A DNA stretch of 64,000 nt, from assembly GCF_033547095.1 (NCBI RefSeq), contig NZ_CP137852.1:799501-863500 (forward strand). Direction: 5' to 3'. A program made the translations under genes and the position numbers. The notes beneath the pieces were generated by a model. That model saw only the letters and a program-made list of their open reading frames with translations. It was not told the origin of the DNA and searched no databases. Below, one piece after another: positions 9,225-19,327 of the stretch (position 1 is its first letter; every line of letters starts with the position of its first letter). Source of the stretch: Sediminicoccus rosea (GTDB lineage: Bacteria; Pseudomonadota; Alphaproteobacteria; Acetobacterales; Acetobacteraceae).

Positions 9225-9748
9225 GTCACGCTGGTCTCCCCGGCGTCGCGCGGCAGGCCTTCGGGGCCGAGCAGCGCGACGCGCAGCATGTTGGTCGCCG
9301 TGCCGAGCACCAGCAGCACGCAGCCCGAAGCCACCGCCCAATAGCCATGCGCGCCGGAGAGGCCGAGCACGGGCGACCGCTCGATCGCGGCGATCTCCGC
9401 CACCTCGAGGGAGGATTGCGCCAGCATCACATAGGCCGCGATGACCAGCGCGTGCCCCGCCAGCAGCAGCGCCTGCGCGGCGCGGCGCGGCATGAGGTAG
9501 AGCGCGGTCTCCACGGCCACATGCCCGCCCGTCTGCACCGCCAGCCCCACGCCTGCCATGATGAACCAGGGAAACAGGCGCTCCGGCACCTCCTGTGCCC
9601 AGTCGAACCCGCCCGTGTCGAAGATGTAGCGGGCGATGACATTGGCGCCGAGCGCCACCATCAGGGCGATGCCGGTGATCACCAGCACCAGCTGGCACAG
9701 CCCGCGCACGGCCGCGTCCAGCGTCCCGGCCATGCGCAGGCCGCCCAT
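9221..9748 (-). CDS. dctQ: TRAP transporter small permease, DctQ family
   Basis: Small membrane subunit of the TRAP transporter, 175 aa with four predicted helices (around VLVITGIALMVALGANVIARY, PWFIMAGVGLAVQ, ALVIAAYVML and WAVASGCVLLVLG). The ATG at 9748 lies one base after the dctP stop (TGA-A-ATG), indicating translational coupling; a second in-frame ATG at 9733 is possible. It overlaps dctM by four bases at its 3' end. Function follows from the DctP-DctQ-DctM order and family resemblance. Confidence 0.9.
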   Translation of the reverse strand: MGGLRMAGTLDAAVRGLCQLVLVITGIALMVALGANVIARYIFDTGGFDWAQEVPERLFPWFIMAGVGLAVQTGGHVAVETALYLMPRRAAQALLLAGHALVIAAYVMLAQSSLEVAEIAAIERSPVLGLSGAHGYWAVASGCVLLVLGTATNMLRVALLGPEGLPRDAGETSVT

Positions 9749-9749
9749 T

Positions 9750-10739
9750 TCAGGAGACCGCGCTGCGCAGTTGCCGCACGAAGCCGCCGATGGGGCGGGT
9801 CTGCCAGGCATCGAGCACGCCCGCGGTGGCGGCTCGGAAGGCGGCCTGGTCGGCCACATTCACCTCGACCGAGGACATGCCGCGATATTCCGCCAGAAGC
9901 TGCACATCGGCCTGCTGCATCAGCATCCGGTTGTGCTGCGTCGCCTCCCGCGCGGCCTGGGTGACAAGCGCGCGATCCGCCTCGTTCAGCCGCCCCCAGG
10001 CGACGCGCGAGGCGAGGAAGGGCGAGCATTCCCACTTGTGCGCCGTCAGCGAGATGAAGCGGTTCACCTCATGCAGCTTGGAGGCATGGATGTTGGCCAG
10101 CGGATTCTCCTGCCCATCCACCACACCCTGCTGGAGCGCCACATAGAGCTCGGAGAAGTTGATCTGCTGGGTGGCCGCGCCGAGCGCCTGGAAGGTGTCG
10201 ATCGTCGCCGGGTCGGCCGGGGTGCGGATGCGCAGGCCACGCAGATCCTCGGGCCGATTGATCGGGCGGCGGCGGTTGGTGATGTGCCGGATCCCATTGT
10301 CCCAGAAGCCGAGCGACACGAGCCCGACGGCGCCGAGCTTCTGCCCCAGCTCCTGCCCCACCGGGCCATCCACCACGCGATAGGCGGCATTGGCGTCGGG
10401 GAAGAGGAAGGGCAGGCCGAGGGCCGCGATCTCCGGCACGAGCGAGGAGGTCGGGCCCTGGCTGTTCACGCTCATGTCCAGCGTGCCGGTGCGCAGCGCG
10501 GTCAGCATGGCGACGTCATCACCGAGCTGCGCCGCATGGGCCACACGCATTTCGATACGGCCATTGGAGAGTTCACGCAGCCGCAGCGCCATGCGCTCGG
10601 CGGTCACGCCGCGCGGATTGGCGGCGGCGGTGCCATGCGCGAGGGTCAGCCGCACCTGCCCCTGCGCGCGCAGCGTGGTGGGCGCGGCCAGGATGGCGGT
10701 GCCGGCCAGCACGGCGCGGCGGGCGATCTTGATGTTCAT
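9750..10739 (-). CDS. dctP: TRAP transporter periplasmic solute receptor, DctP family
   Basis: Periplasmic substrate-binding subunit, 329 aa, with an N-terminal signal peptide (about residues 1-25, ending LRAQ, with a twin-arginine-like ARRAVLAG). DctP hallmarks include LTLAHGTAAANPRG at the mature N-terminus, DLRGLRIRTPADP with the conserved Arg that clamps a carboxylate, and QQGVVDGQENPLANI. A GGGAGG lies 6 nt upstream of the ATG. The conserved Arg suggests an organic acid ligand, and the neighbouring genes suggest a small sugar acid or polyol derivative. The exact ligand is not determinable here. Confidence 0.93.
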   Translation of the reverse strand: MNIKIARRAVLAGTAILAAPTTLRAQGQVRLTLAHGTAAANPRGVTAERMALRLRELSNGRIEMRVAHAAQLGDDVAMLTALRTGTLDMSVNSQGPTSSLVPEIAALGLPFLFPDANAAYRVVDGPVGQELGQKLGAVGLVSLGFWDNGIRHITNRRRPINRPEDLRGLRIRTPADPATIDTFQALGAATQQINFSELYVALQQGVVDGQENPLANIHASKLHEVNRFISLTAHKWECSPFLASRVAWGRLNEADRALVTQAAREATQHNRMLMQQADVQLLAEYRGMSSVEVNVADQAAFRAATAGVLDAWQTRPIGGFVRQLRSAVS

Positions 10740-10780
10740 TGGTGTCCTCCCTGTCTCGATGTTCGTCCCCGTTCCGGGGA

Positions 10781-11077
10781 TCAGCTGGGTTGAAGCGATG
10801 CGAAGCGCACCGGCAATTGCTCGGCCAATGCGGGAAATCCCTCGCGGAAGCGCGCGAGGTGCGGTGTGGCGAGATGCGCGTCGAAGGCCGCGCGGTCGTC
10901 ATAGATCTCGTAGAACAGCACGCGGTTTTCGACGGCGTGCAGCAGGGTCACGTCGAAGCGCCGGCAGCCGGGCTCGTCGCGCAGCGAGTGGCTGGCATCC
11001 TCGCGCGCCAGCCTGAGGAACGCGTCCAGGCAGCCGGGCTTCACCTGGAATTCCGCGAGGACGACGAAGCCGCTCAT
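10781..11077 (-). CDS. antibiotic-biosynthesis-monooxygenase (ABM/YgiN) fold protein
   Basis: A 98-aa dimeric ferredoxin-like-fold protein. The start MSGFVVLAEFQVKPGCLDAFL and the segment ENRVLFYEIYDDRAAFDAHLATPHLARF are characteristic of the ABM family, whose members act as small cofactor-free monooxygenases or accessory enzymes. The ATG overlaps the stop of the upstream oxidoreductase by four bases (ATGA), so it is part of the catabolic operon. In such settings these proteins often have an unproven mutarotase- or isomerase-like helper role. The actual reaction here is unknown. Confidence 0.82.
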   Translation of the reverse strand: MSGFVVLAEFQVKPGCLDAFLRLAREDASHSLRDEPGCRRFDVTLLHAVENRVLFYEIYDDRAAFDAHLATPHLARFREGFPALAEQLPVRFASLQPS

Positions 11078-12423
11078 GCCGCGCGGGCCTGTCCCGGTGC
11101 GCCGCCGCGCTCCATCTCCTGCCGCAGGGCGAGCACATCGAGGTCGCGGACGATCTCGACATCGTCGAAGGAGACCAGGCTGCCCTCCGCCACCGGACGG
11201 CGGAGCTTGACGTTGTGCGCGAGGCCGATGGGCAGCGCGCGCGCGGCAAGGCTGCGCGTGGCGGGGATCGCATCGGCAAAGACGGTGAAGCCGCCCTCGC
11301 CATCCAGCATCTCGCCCGGCTGGAGGTTGCGCTTGGCGATGGAGACGGCATCGCCGCGGAATTCGCGGGGCGTGCCCGTGGGCTCGCCCCGCAGCACGGC
11401 GGAGAGGACGGAGACCGAGGTCTCCAGCCCGATCATGTGGAAGGGCCGCCACATCGAGCCATACCAGCCCGACTGGTCCACCAGCAGCCCATACTGGTTG
11501 AAGCAGGCGCGGGTATATTCGTTGTTGGCGCGGAAGGTGACGAAGACGCCGTACTGGATGTGGTTGTGCACCACGCGCCCATCCGGCTCGCGGCTGGCGG
11601 CGATGTCCACCAGGCCCGCGCGCGGCAGGCGCCCGCCCTCCGCGCGCGGCTTGAAGACCTGCGCGAGGTCATGCAGGCCGGTGGGCGGGAAGGCGAGGCC
11701 TTCATCGGGGCAGTCGAGGCCCGTGCCGTTGGCGACGGCGGCCATCTCGATCGCCGCCTTCGTGCCATCGGTGAAGGAGTTGTACATCTTCGGGTTGAAG
11801 TCGCCCTTCGCCACCTCCTCCTCGGTCCAGCCGAAGAAGCCCCAGACGGTGTCGGGCGTCGAGTGCCGGTAATGCGGCGCGAAATTCATCCCCTTGCCGG
11901 CCGAGACCAGCTCGAAGCCGCAGGAATGCACCCAGTCCACCAGCTCGCAGATGATGGCGGGCTGGTCGCCATAGGCCATGGAGTAGACGAGGCCCTTGGC
12001 GCGCGCGCGCTCTGCCAGCAGCGGGCCGCAGAGCACATCGGCCTCGACATTCACCATGATGACGTGCTTGCCGCCCTCGATGGCGGCGAGCGCGTGGCGC
12101 ACGCCGGCGATGGGGTGGCCGGTGGCCTCGATGATGCACTCGATGCCGTCGAAGGCGGCCAGCGCGCCGGCGTCATCCAGCACGCAGGTGCCGCCCGTGC
12201 GATGCGCCTCTTCCAGGCTGCGCGCGGCGTAGCGCTCCTCCGGCCAGCCGACGCGGGCGAGCGAGGCGCGCGCCTTGCCCACATCCAGATCGGCGACACC
12301 CACCACGTGGAAGCCCGGGATGCGCTGCGCCTGGGCCAGCACCATGGAGCCGAACTTGCCCGCGCCGATCAGGCCCACCCGCACCGGGCGGCCGCGCGCA
12401 GCCAGCAACGTCGAAAGATTCAT
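11074..12423 (-). CDS. homoserine-dehydrogenase-like oxidoreductase with C-terminal SAF domain (COG4091 type)
   Basis: A 449-aa NAD(P)-dependent enzyme. The N-terminal Rossmann fold shows VGLIGAGKFGSM and an acidic residue ending the second strand (VGVADLD); a homoserine-dehydrogenase-like core follows (EATGHPIAGVRHAL, KHVIMVNVEAD). The last 90 residues (NLQPGEMLDGEGG onward) fit a SAF domain. Family members are predicted sugar or polyol dehydrogenases rather than true homoserine dehydrogenases. It has a strong GGGAGG before the ATG and follows the LysR gene by 50 nt. Together with the SDR and split transketolase it probably oxidises a short-chain polyol or branched sugar acid. The substrate is inferred from context only. 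Confidence 0.85.
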   Translation of the reverse strand: MNLSTLLAARGRPVRVGLIGAGKFGSMVLAQAQRIPGFHVVGVADLDVGKARASLARVGWPEERYAARSLEEAHRTGGTCVLDDAGALAAFDGIECIIEATGHPIAGVRHALAAIEGGKHVIMVNVEADVLCGPLLAERARAKGLVYSMAYGDQPAIICELVDWVHSCGFELVSAGKGMNFAPHYRHSTPDTVWGFFGWTEEEVAKGDFNPKMYNSFTDGTKAAIEMAAVANGTGLDCPDEGLAFPPTGLHDLAQVFKPRAEGGRLPRAGLVDIAASREPDGRVVHNHIQYGVFVTFRANNEYTRACFNQYGLLVDQSGWYGSMWRPFHMIGLETSVSVLSAVLRGEPTGTPREFRGDAVSIAKRNLQPGEMLDGEGGFTVFADAIPATRSLAARALPIGLAHNVKLRRPVAEGSLVSFDDVEIVRDLDVLALRQEMERGGAPGQARAA

Positions 12424-12473
12424 CGTGTCCTCCCTCAGTCTTTCGTCGCGGTGAGGCTAGGCGGCGCGATCCA

Positions 12474-13400
12474 TTAGGAACAAACGAGTTTTTTGGCGGC
12501 TTGCTTCAGTTTTTCTAATGATTCACGCTCCCAGGTACGCGCTTCGGCGCGCAGCCAATCGGCGAAGGCCTGGACCCGGCGGTGGCGCAGCCGGTCCGGC
12601 GGGCAGACCAGCCATTGCGTGGCACGGCGCATCTCCGGCGGCGCGGCCACGGGGCAGACCAGCCGCCCATCCTCCAGCGCATCGCCCAGCATCAGCGTGC
12701 TTTCCAGTGCGATCCCCATGCCGGCCATGGCGGCATCGACCGACATGTGGCTGCGATCGAAGAGCACGCGGCGGGAGGCGGGCAGGGGCAGGCCCTGCGC
12801 CGCGAACCAGGCAGCCCATTTCACCTGCGACTTCACCGAATGGATCAGCCGGTGGGCGCCGAGATCCTCCGCGCGCAGGCTGCCGGCCGCGACGAGGCCG
12901 GGGGCGCAGACCGGCAGGAAGCGCTCCTCCGCCACCGGCTCGGCCATCAGGCCGGGCCATTCGCCCTCGCCGTGGCGCACCTCGAGGTCCACGCCCTCGC
13001 GCGTGAAGTCGGTGGGTTCATTGGTCGCATCCACCCGCAACTCGATCTCGGGATGGGCGTCGAGGAAGCGGGGCAGGCGGGGCAGCAGCCACTTGGTGGC
13101 GAAGCTGGGTGTCGCGCGCACGATCAGCGATGCGGAGGAGAGCGTGCCGCGCACATACAGCGTCGCCTCGGCGATGCGCTCGACATGCGGCGCGATCATC
13201 TCGAGGTAGCGCTGGCCCGCCTCGGTCAGCGCGATGCGCCGGCCCTGGCGCGTCATCAGCGCGGTGCCGAGCTGCACCTCCAGCGCCGCGATCTGCTGTG
13301 ACACGGCCGAAGGTGTCACGCCCAGCTCCATCGCCGCGCGCGTGAGGCTGCCGGCCCGCGCCGCGGCATGGAAGACGGCGATGGAGCGCAGCGGCAGCAT
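12474..13400 (-). CDS. LysR-family regulator (GcvA-like), within the catabolic operon
   Basis: A 308-aa LysR regulator. The N-terminal winged helix-turn-helix is clear (AARAGSLTRAAMELGVTPSAVSQQIAALE), followed by a periplasmic-binding-like effector domain. I chose the ATG at 13398-13400, which overlaps the transketolase stop by one base (TGATG) and has AAGGGG about 11 nt upstream; a GTG at 13412 has no spacing to that site. It is unusual in being embedded in the middle of the operon it may control, so its level would rise with the operon. It shares a GcvA-type architecture with the LysR at 16099-17034. Confidence 0.88.
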   Translation of the reverse strand: MLPLRSIAVFHAAARAGSLTRAAMELGVTPSAVSQQIAALEVQLGTALMTRQGRRIALTEAGQRYLEMIAPHVERIAEATLYVRGTLSSASLIVRATPSFATKWLLPRLPRFLDAHPEIELRVDATNEPTDFTREGVDLEVRHGEGEWPGLMAEPVAEERFLPVCAPGLVAAGSLRAEDLGAHRLIHSVKSQVKWAAWFAAQGLPLPASRRVLFDRSHMSVDAAMAGMGIALESTLMLGDALEDGRLVCPVAAPPEMRRATQWLVCPPDRLRHRRVQAFADWLRAEARTWERESLEKLKQAAKKLVCS

Positions 13401-14422
13401 CAGCCGAGCCACCCCTTGATGCGCCCGGCCATGGCCTCGGCCGAAATGCCGTAGCGCTCATGCAGCGTCGGCAGGGCGCCGGCGTCGAGGAAGGCGTCGG
13501 GCAGCGCGATCTGCCGGAAGCGCGGCGGGATGGTGCCCTCGTTCAGCAGCAGCGCGGCCACCGCCTCGCCCAACCCGCCGATGACGCTGTGGTTCTCCGC
13601 CACCACGGTCAGGCGCGGCTTGCGGCCGACCTCGTGCAGCAGCGTCGCCGTGTCCAGCGGCTTGATGGTCGGGCAATGCAGCACGGCCACATCCACCTGG
13701 TCGGCGGCAAGCAGCTTCGCCGTCTCCAGCGCGCGCATGGTCATGAAGCCGGAGGAGATGAGCAGCACATCCGCGCCGTCGCGCAGCAGCTTCGCGCGGC
13801 CGAGCTCGAAGCGGTAGTCATACTCGTCCAGCACCATCGGCACGTTGCCGCGCAGCAGGCGCATGTAGACGGGGCCGTCATGCGCCGCGATCTGCGGCAC
13901 CGCCTGCTCAATGTCGAGCGCATCGCAGGGGTCCACGATCACGAGGTCCGGCATGCCGCGGAAGATCGCGAGATCCTCCGTCGCCTGGTGGCTCGGGCCA
14001 TAGCCGGTGGTGAGGCCGGGCAGGGCGCAGCAGATCTTCACCGGCAGGCCTTCCTCGGCGATGCCCTGGCTGATGAAGTCAAAGGTGCGGCGCGAGGCGA
14101 AGGCGGCATAGGTGGTGACGAAGGGAACGAACCCCTCATGCGCGAGGCCCGCTGCCGCCAGCATCAGCAGCTGTTCCGCCATGCCCATCTGGTAGAAGCG
14201 GTCGGGATAGGCCTGCGCGAAGATGTGCAGGTCCGTGTATTTCGCGAGATCCGCCGTCAGCCCAAGGATCTCCGGCCGTGTGCGACCCAGTTCCACCAGC
14301 GCGCGGCCGAAGGGCGCGGGACTCGTGCGCTGATCCTCGCCCGCCAGCGAGGCGATCATGGCCGAGGTGGTCAGGCGTGGCCTGTTCGGATCGGCCGCGG
14401 CCATCTGCTTCTTGCGGCTCAT
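13400..14422 (-). CDS. transketolase, C-terminal subunit (split enzyme)
   Basis: A 340-aa subunit carrying the pyrimidine-binding and C-terminal domains of a thiamine-diphosphate transketolase. It shows FYQMGMAEQLLMLAAAGLAHEG with the Glu that activates the cofactor, FVTTYAAFASRRTFDFI, and GPSHQATEDLAIFRGMPDL, a hallmark of this class. The ATG at 14422 overlaps the stop of the N-terminal subunit by four bases (ATGA), as expected for two halves made in equal amounts. Split transketolases of this kind act in dedicated sugar pathways, for example AptA/AptB in apiose catabolism, rather than in the housekeeping pentose pathway. A specific ketose substrate is likely but not identified. Confidence 0.92.
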   Translation of the reverse strand: MSRKKQMAAADPNRPRLTTSAMIASLAGEDQRTSPAPFGRALVELGRTRPEILGLTADLAKYTDLHIFAQAYPDRFYQMGMAEQLLMLAAAGLAHEGFVPFVTTYAAFASRRTFDFISQGIAEEGLPVKICCALPGLTTGYGPSHQATEDLAIFRGMPDLVIVDPCDALDIEQAVPQIAAHDGPVYMRLLRGNVPMVLDEYDYRFELGRAKLLRDGADVLLISSGFMTMRALETAKLLAADQVDVAVLHCPTIKPLDTATLLHEVGRKPRLTVVAENHSVIGGLGEAVAALLLNEGTIPPRFRQIALPDAFLDAGALPTLHERYGISAEAMAGRIKGWLG

Positions 14423-15255
14423 GCGCGCTCTCCCGCATCCAGCGCGGCCAGCGCCAGCGCCCATTCATGGGCCTCGACGCGGAGGAAGTGGGACTTCTCG
14501 CGCGTTTCCAGGAAGGGCACACCCTTGGCCATCTTCGTGTCGCAGATGATGACGCGGGGCTTCGGCTCCGGCGTGTTGCGCGCCGCGTCGAAGGCGGCGA
14601 CGAGGGCGGGGATGTCGTTGCCGTCCACCCGCTGCACATGCCAGCCGAAGGCCGCCCATTTGTCAGCCAGCGGCTCGAAGTTCAGCACGCCGGTGGAGAC
14701 GCCATCCGCCTGCATGCGGTTCACGTCCACCAGGCAGATCAGGTTGTTCAGCTGGTAATGCCCGGCCGACATCGCGGCCTCCCAGGTCGGCCCCTCATCC
14801 AGCTCGCCATCGGACATGAGGTTGAGGACGATGCTGTCGCTGCCCTTGCGCTTCAGGCCGAGGCAGCGGCCCACGGCGATGCCGAGCCCGAGGCCCAGCG
14901 AGCCGCCGCTCATCTCCATGCCCGGCGTATAGGCGGCCATGCCGGACATGGGCAGGCGGCTGTCATCCGTACCGTAGGTCTCGATCTCGCTTTCGGGGAT
15001 CACGCCGGCCTCGATCAGCCCGGCATAGAAGGCGATGGCGTAGTGGCCGATGGAGAGCAGGAAGCGGTCCCGCCCCTCCCACTCCGGATCCTCGGGCCGG
15101 TGCCGCAGCGCATGGAACCAGGCGACGGCCAGCACATCGGCGATGCCGAGCGCCTGGGCGATGTAGCCCTGGCCCTGCACCTCGCCCATCCGCAGCGCGT
15201 GGCGGCGGATGTTGCGGGCGCGCTCGGCCAGGCTCGGGGCGTTGGCGCGGGACAT
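14419..15255 (-). CDS. transketolase, N-terminal subunit (split enzyme)
   Basis: A 278-aa subunit with the diphosphate-binding domain. The ThDP/metal motif is visible as a GDG variant, SDGELDEG, followed by NLICLVDVNRMQADG. Upstream are RDRFLLSIGHYAIAFYAGL and a glycine-rich GGSLGLGLGIAVG loop, both typical transketolase segments. Its first codon overlaps the SDR stop by one base (TGATG). With the downstream half it makes one enzyme of about 620 residues, matching the single-chain transketolase at 17133-19109. The first G of GDG is replaced by Ser, which is common in the split subgroup. Confidence 0.92.
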   Translation of the reverse strand: MSRANAPSLAERARNIRRHALRMGEVQGQGYIAQALGIADVLAVAWFHALRHRPEDPEWEGRDRFLLSIGHYAIAFYAGLIEAGVIPESEIETYGTDDSRLPMSGMAAYTPGMEMSGGSLGLGLGIAVGRCLGLKRKGSDSIVLNLMSDGELDEGPTWEAAMSAGHYQLNNLICLVDVNRMQADGVSTGVLNFEPLADKWAAFGWHVQRVDGNDIPALVAAFDAARNTPEPKPRVIICDTKMAKGVPFLETREKSHFLRVEAHEWALALAALDAGERA

Positions 15256-16004
15256 CAGTGGATCAGCATGCCGCCATTGACGTCGATCACCGCGCCGGTG
15301 ACGTAGCCGGAGAGGTCCGAGGCGAGGAAGAGATAGATCCGCGCCACGTCGATCGCATCGCCCAGGCGGTTGAGCGGGATGCCCTTCAGGATCTCCGTCT
15401 TCATCTCGGGCGTCAGCTTGCCGCCGGTGATGTCGGTCTGGATCAGGCCCGGCGTCACGCAGTTCACGCGGATGCCATCCGGGCCCAGTTCGCGCGCCAT
15501 TGCCTTGGCGAGGCCGAGCACGCCCGCCTTGGCCGCAGAGTAGTGCGGCCCGCCGAAGATACCGCCGCCGCGCTGCGCCGAGACGCTCGACATGCAGGCA
15601 ATGCTGCCCTGCTTGCGGGCGCGCATATGCGGGATGAAGGCCTGGCTCAGATAGAGCACGCCCGTCATGTTCACATCCACGACACGCGCCCAGTTCTCGG
15701 GCTCGATCTCCATGATCTTCAGGGGCTGGGTGATGCCCGCATTGTTGATCAGGATGTCCACCTTGCCGAAGGTGCCGATGGCCTGCTCGGCCGCGCGGCG
15801 GCAGCTTCCGGCATCGGCCACGTCGCAGCCGATGCCGATATGGCCCGCGCCGAGTTCGGCGGCGGCGGCCTTGGCGCCGGCTTCGTCGAGGTCGAGGATG
15901 GCGATGCGCGCGCCCTGCGCGGCGAAGAGTTGCGCCGTGGCGCGGCCAATGCCGCGCAGGCTGGCGGCGCCCGAAATCACGGCGGTCTTGTCGGCGAGCA
16001 GCAT
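15255..16004 (-). CDS. short-chain dehydrogenase/reductase (SDR), first gene of the catabolic operon
   Basis: A 249-aa classical SDR, NAD(P)-dependent. The cofactor loop SGAASLRGIGRA is a slightly extended GxxxGxG. It also shows NNAG in ILINNAGITQ, the catalytic Ser in CMSSVSAQRGGG, the YSAAK tyrosine-lysine pair and a VTPGLIQTDI substrate loop. An Asp after strand two (ILDLDEAG) favours NAD. I chose the ATG at 16002-16004 because AGGGGA lies 6 nt before it; the open frame upstream runs through the promoter. It probably oxidises a polyol or ketose to feed the split transketolase that follows. Confidence 0.92.
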   Translation of the reverse strand: MLLADKTAVISGAASLRGIGRATAQLFAAQGARIAILDLDEAGAKAAAAELGAGHIGIGCDVADAGSCRRAAEQAIGTFGKVDILINNAGITQPLKIMEIEPENWARVVDVNMTGVLYLSQAFIPHMRARKQGSIACMSSVSAQRGGGIFGGPHYSAAKAGVLGLAKAMARELGPDGIRVNCVTPGLIQTDITGGKLTPEMKTEILKGIPLNRLGDAIDVARIYLFLASDLSGYVTGAVIDVNGGMLIH

Positions 16005-16055
16005 GCGTTTCCCCTGGGAGTATGGTTCTTGAAGGGGATGTGACGCGCAGCCATG

Positions 16056-16101
16056 CTCATCCACAAGCGAGAAATTCACGCCATATGGAGAGTTGAATTC
16101 A
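16056..16101 (-). promoter_or_regulatory. shared operator/promoter element upstream of the SDR operon
   Basis: Read on the minus strand, 16073-16056 is TTCTCGCTTGTGGATGAG. It matches 17 of 18 bases of the element upstream of the full-length transketolase. A palindrome TGAATTCA (16094-16101) sits 20 nt upstream of it and overlaps the stop of the LysR gene. The element ends 51 nt before the SDR start, a distance suited to a LysR-bound promoter. The direct observation is the near identity; a role as operator for the neighbouring LysR is inferred. Confidence 0.6.
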
Positions 16102-17034
16102 TCTATTGGCGGCAGCGTCCACCCCGTCCAGGTTCAGGGGCAGCCCCAGCTCCTGGCTCATCCAGCCGAGGAAGAGCAGCATCGAGCGCGCGTAGCGCTT
16201 GGCCCGCGGGAAGACGAGCCAGTGGCCGGTATAAACCACATCCTCGCAGATGCCCTGGAGTGGGCGCACCAGGCGGCCGCTCGCCAGCTCGCGCTCGGCC
16301 AGCAGCGTGCTCTCCAGCGCGACGCCCAGGCTGTCGGCGGCGGCGCTGATGGAGATGAAGCTGCGGTCGAAGCGCGGGCCGCGTGGGGCGGGGGCGGGGA
16401 GGCCATTGGCCGCGAACCAGGCGGGCCAGCGCACGCGCTTGTTGTCGCTTTCGATCAGCGGCAGGGCGAAGAGGTCACGCGCGCTCTGGATCCGCTCCGC
16501 CATGGCGGGGGAGCAGAGGGGCGTGACCACCTCGGTCCCCAGGGGCAGGACGACGACGGCCTGGTGGCCTGTCCCGTAGCTCTCGGCGGGTGGCGCGCCA
16601 TAGACGACGTCGGCGTCGAATTCATCGGCCACGAAGCGTGTGTAGTCGGTGCCGGCGGCGATGCGGATTTCCAGCCCCTCGCACTCCTCCAGGAGCCGGC
16701 CGAGGCGCGGCACCAGCCATTGCGCCGCAAAGCTCGGCGCGCTGTGCACCTTGAGCAGGTGCGGGCGGCGTGCGGCGACGCTGCCGATGCCGAGGTGCAA
16801 CTCGCCGAAGCCGCGCTCGACATGGCGCATCAGCGTGTCGCCCTCGGGCGTCAGGCGGATCGAGCGGCCCTCGCGCTCGAAGAGCATGGTGCCGAGGTCC
16901 CGTTCGAGGCCGCGGATGGCGTGGCTCACGGCGCTGGGCGTCAGGCCCAGATCCTCGGCGGCGGCGCGGAAGGAGCCGGTGCGGGTCGCGGCCTCGAAGA
17001 CGCGGAGCGCGGAGAGGGGCAGGTGCTGGGGCAT
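16099..17034 (-). CDS. LysR-family regulator (GcvA-like)
   Basis: A 311-aa LysR regulator. It has an N-terminal helix-turn-helix (AATRTGSFRAAAEDLGLTPSAVSHAIRGLE) and a C-terminal effector-binding domain with the GcvA-like start SALRVFEAATRTGSF. It is divergent from the full-length transketolase and lies immediately upstream of the SDR operon. The same DNA element is found on both sides of it, making it the prime candidate regulator of both units and of itself. No clear ribosome binding site precedes the ATG, so translation may be weak or leaderless. Confidence 0.9.
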   Translation of the reverse strand: MPQHLPLSALRVFEAATRTGSFRAAAEDLGLTPSAVSHAIRGLERDLGTMLFEREGRSIRLTPEGDTLMRHVERGFGELHLGIGSVAARRPHLLKVHSAPSFAAQWLVPRLGRLLEECEGLEIRIAAGTDYTRFVADEFDADVVYGAPPAESYGTGHQAVVVLPLGTEVVTPLCSPAMAERIQSARDLFALPLIESDNKRVRWPAWFAANGLPAPAPRGPRFDRSFISISAAADSLGVALESTLLAERELASGRLVRPLQGICEDVVYTGHWLVFPRAKRYARSMLLFLGWMSQELGLPLNLDGVDAAANR

Positions 17035-17043
17035 CTGGAATGA

Positions 17044-17089
17044 TGAACTGAGTTCAGCAACGCGTGCAATATTCTCGCTTGTGCATGAG
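17044..17089 (+). promoter_or_regulatory. divergent regulatory region with shared element, lysR / transketolase
   Basis: The 98-nt gap between the LysR gene and the transketolase holds a perfect inverted repeat TGAACT-G-AGTTCA (17044-17056). Fifteen bases further is TTCTCGCTTGTGCATGAG (17072-17089), which recurs with one change before the SDR operon. Similarity continues on both sides (CGTG and AAT before the box, a CACATC/GACATC block after it). The box ends 43 nt before the transketolase start. A LysR recognition plus activation site arrangement is inferred from this layout. Confidence 0.6.
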
Positions 17090-17132
17090 TCGGATGCAGG
17101 GCGACATCACCCCCAACCAGGAGGAAGCCGGC

Positions 17133-19109
<1,977 letters not shown>

Positions 19110-19327
19110 CGCGCCCCGCCCTGGAGTGGCCGGAGATGTGCGGGCGCGACATCCGATGGGCAGGTGGCCGATCCGCCGGGGCTGCCAAATCCATGAAAAT
19201 CGGATGTATTGGAATGGCTTGCATCCTGGAACGAAAGGGGTTGATCTAAATATCAAGAAAAGTGTCCCGGCTCCTTTCCCGGCCCCCGGCGCCGATGAGA
19301 GACGGCGGTTTGGGGAGGAAACTGGCC
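19110..19327 (+). promoter_or_regulatory. intergenic region upstream of autotransporter 1
   Basis: A 218-nt non-coding stretch that turns AT-richer towards its 3' half. It contains a short inverted repeat TTGAT-CTAAAT-ATCAA at about 19239-19254, a plausible promoter or operator region for the autotransporter gene. No confident -35/-10 pair could be assigned. Confidence 0.3.

Noticed and set aside
14419-14422. Frameshift in a single transketolase gene
   Set aside because: The two frames meet in an ATGA overlap with a proper start, and split transketolases are an established arrangement; no sign of a broken gene.
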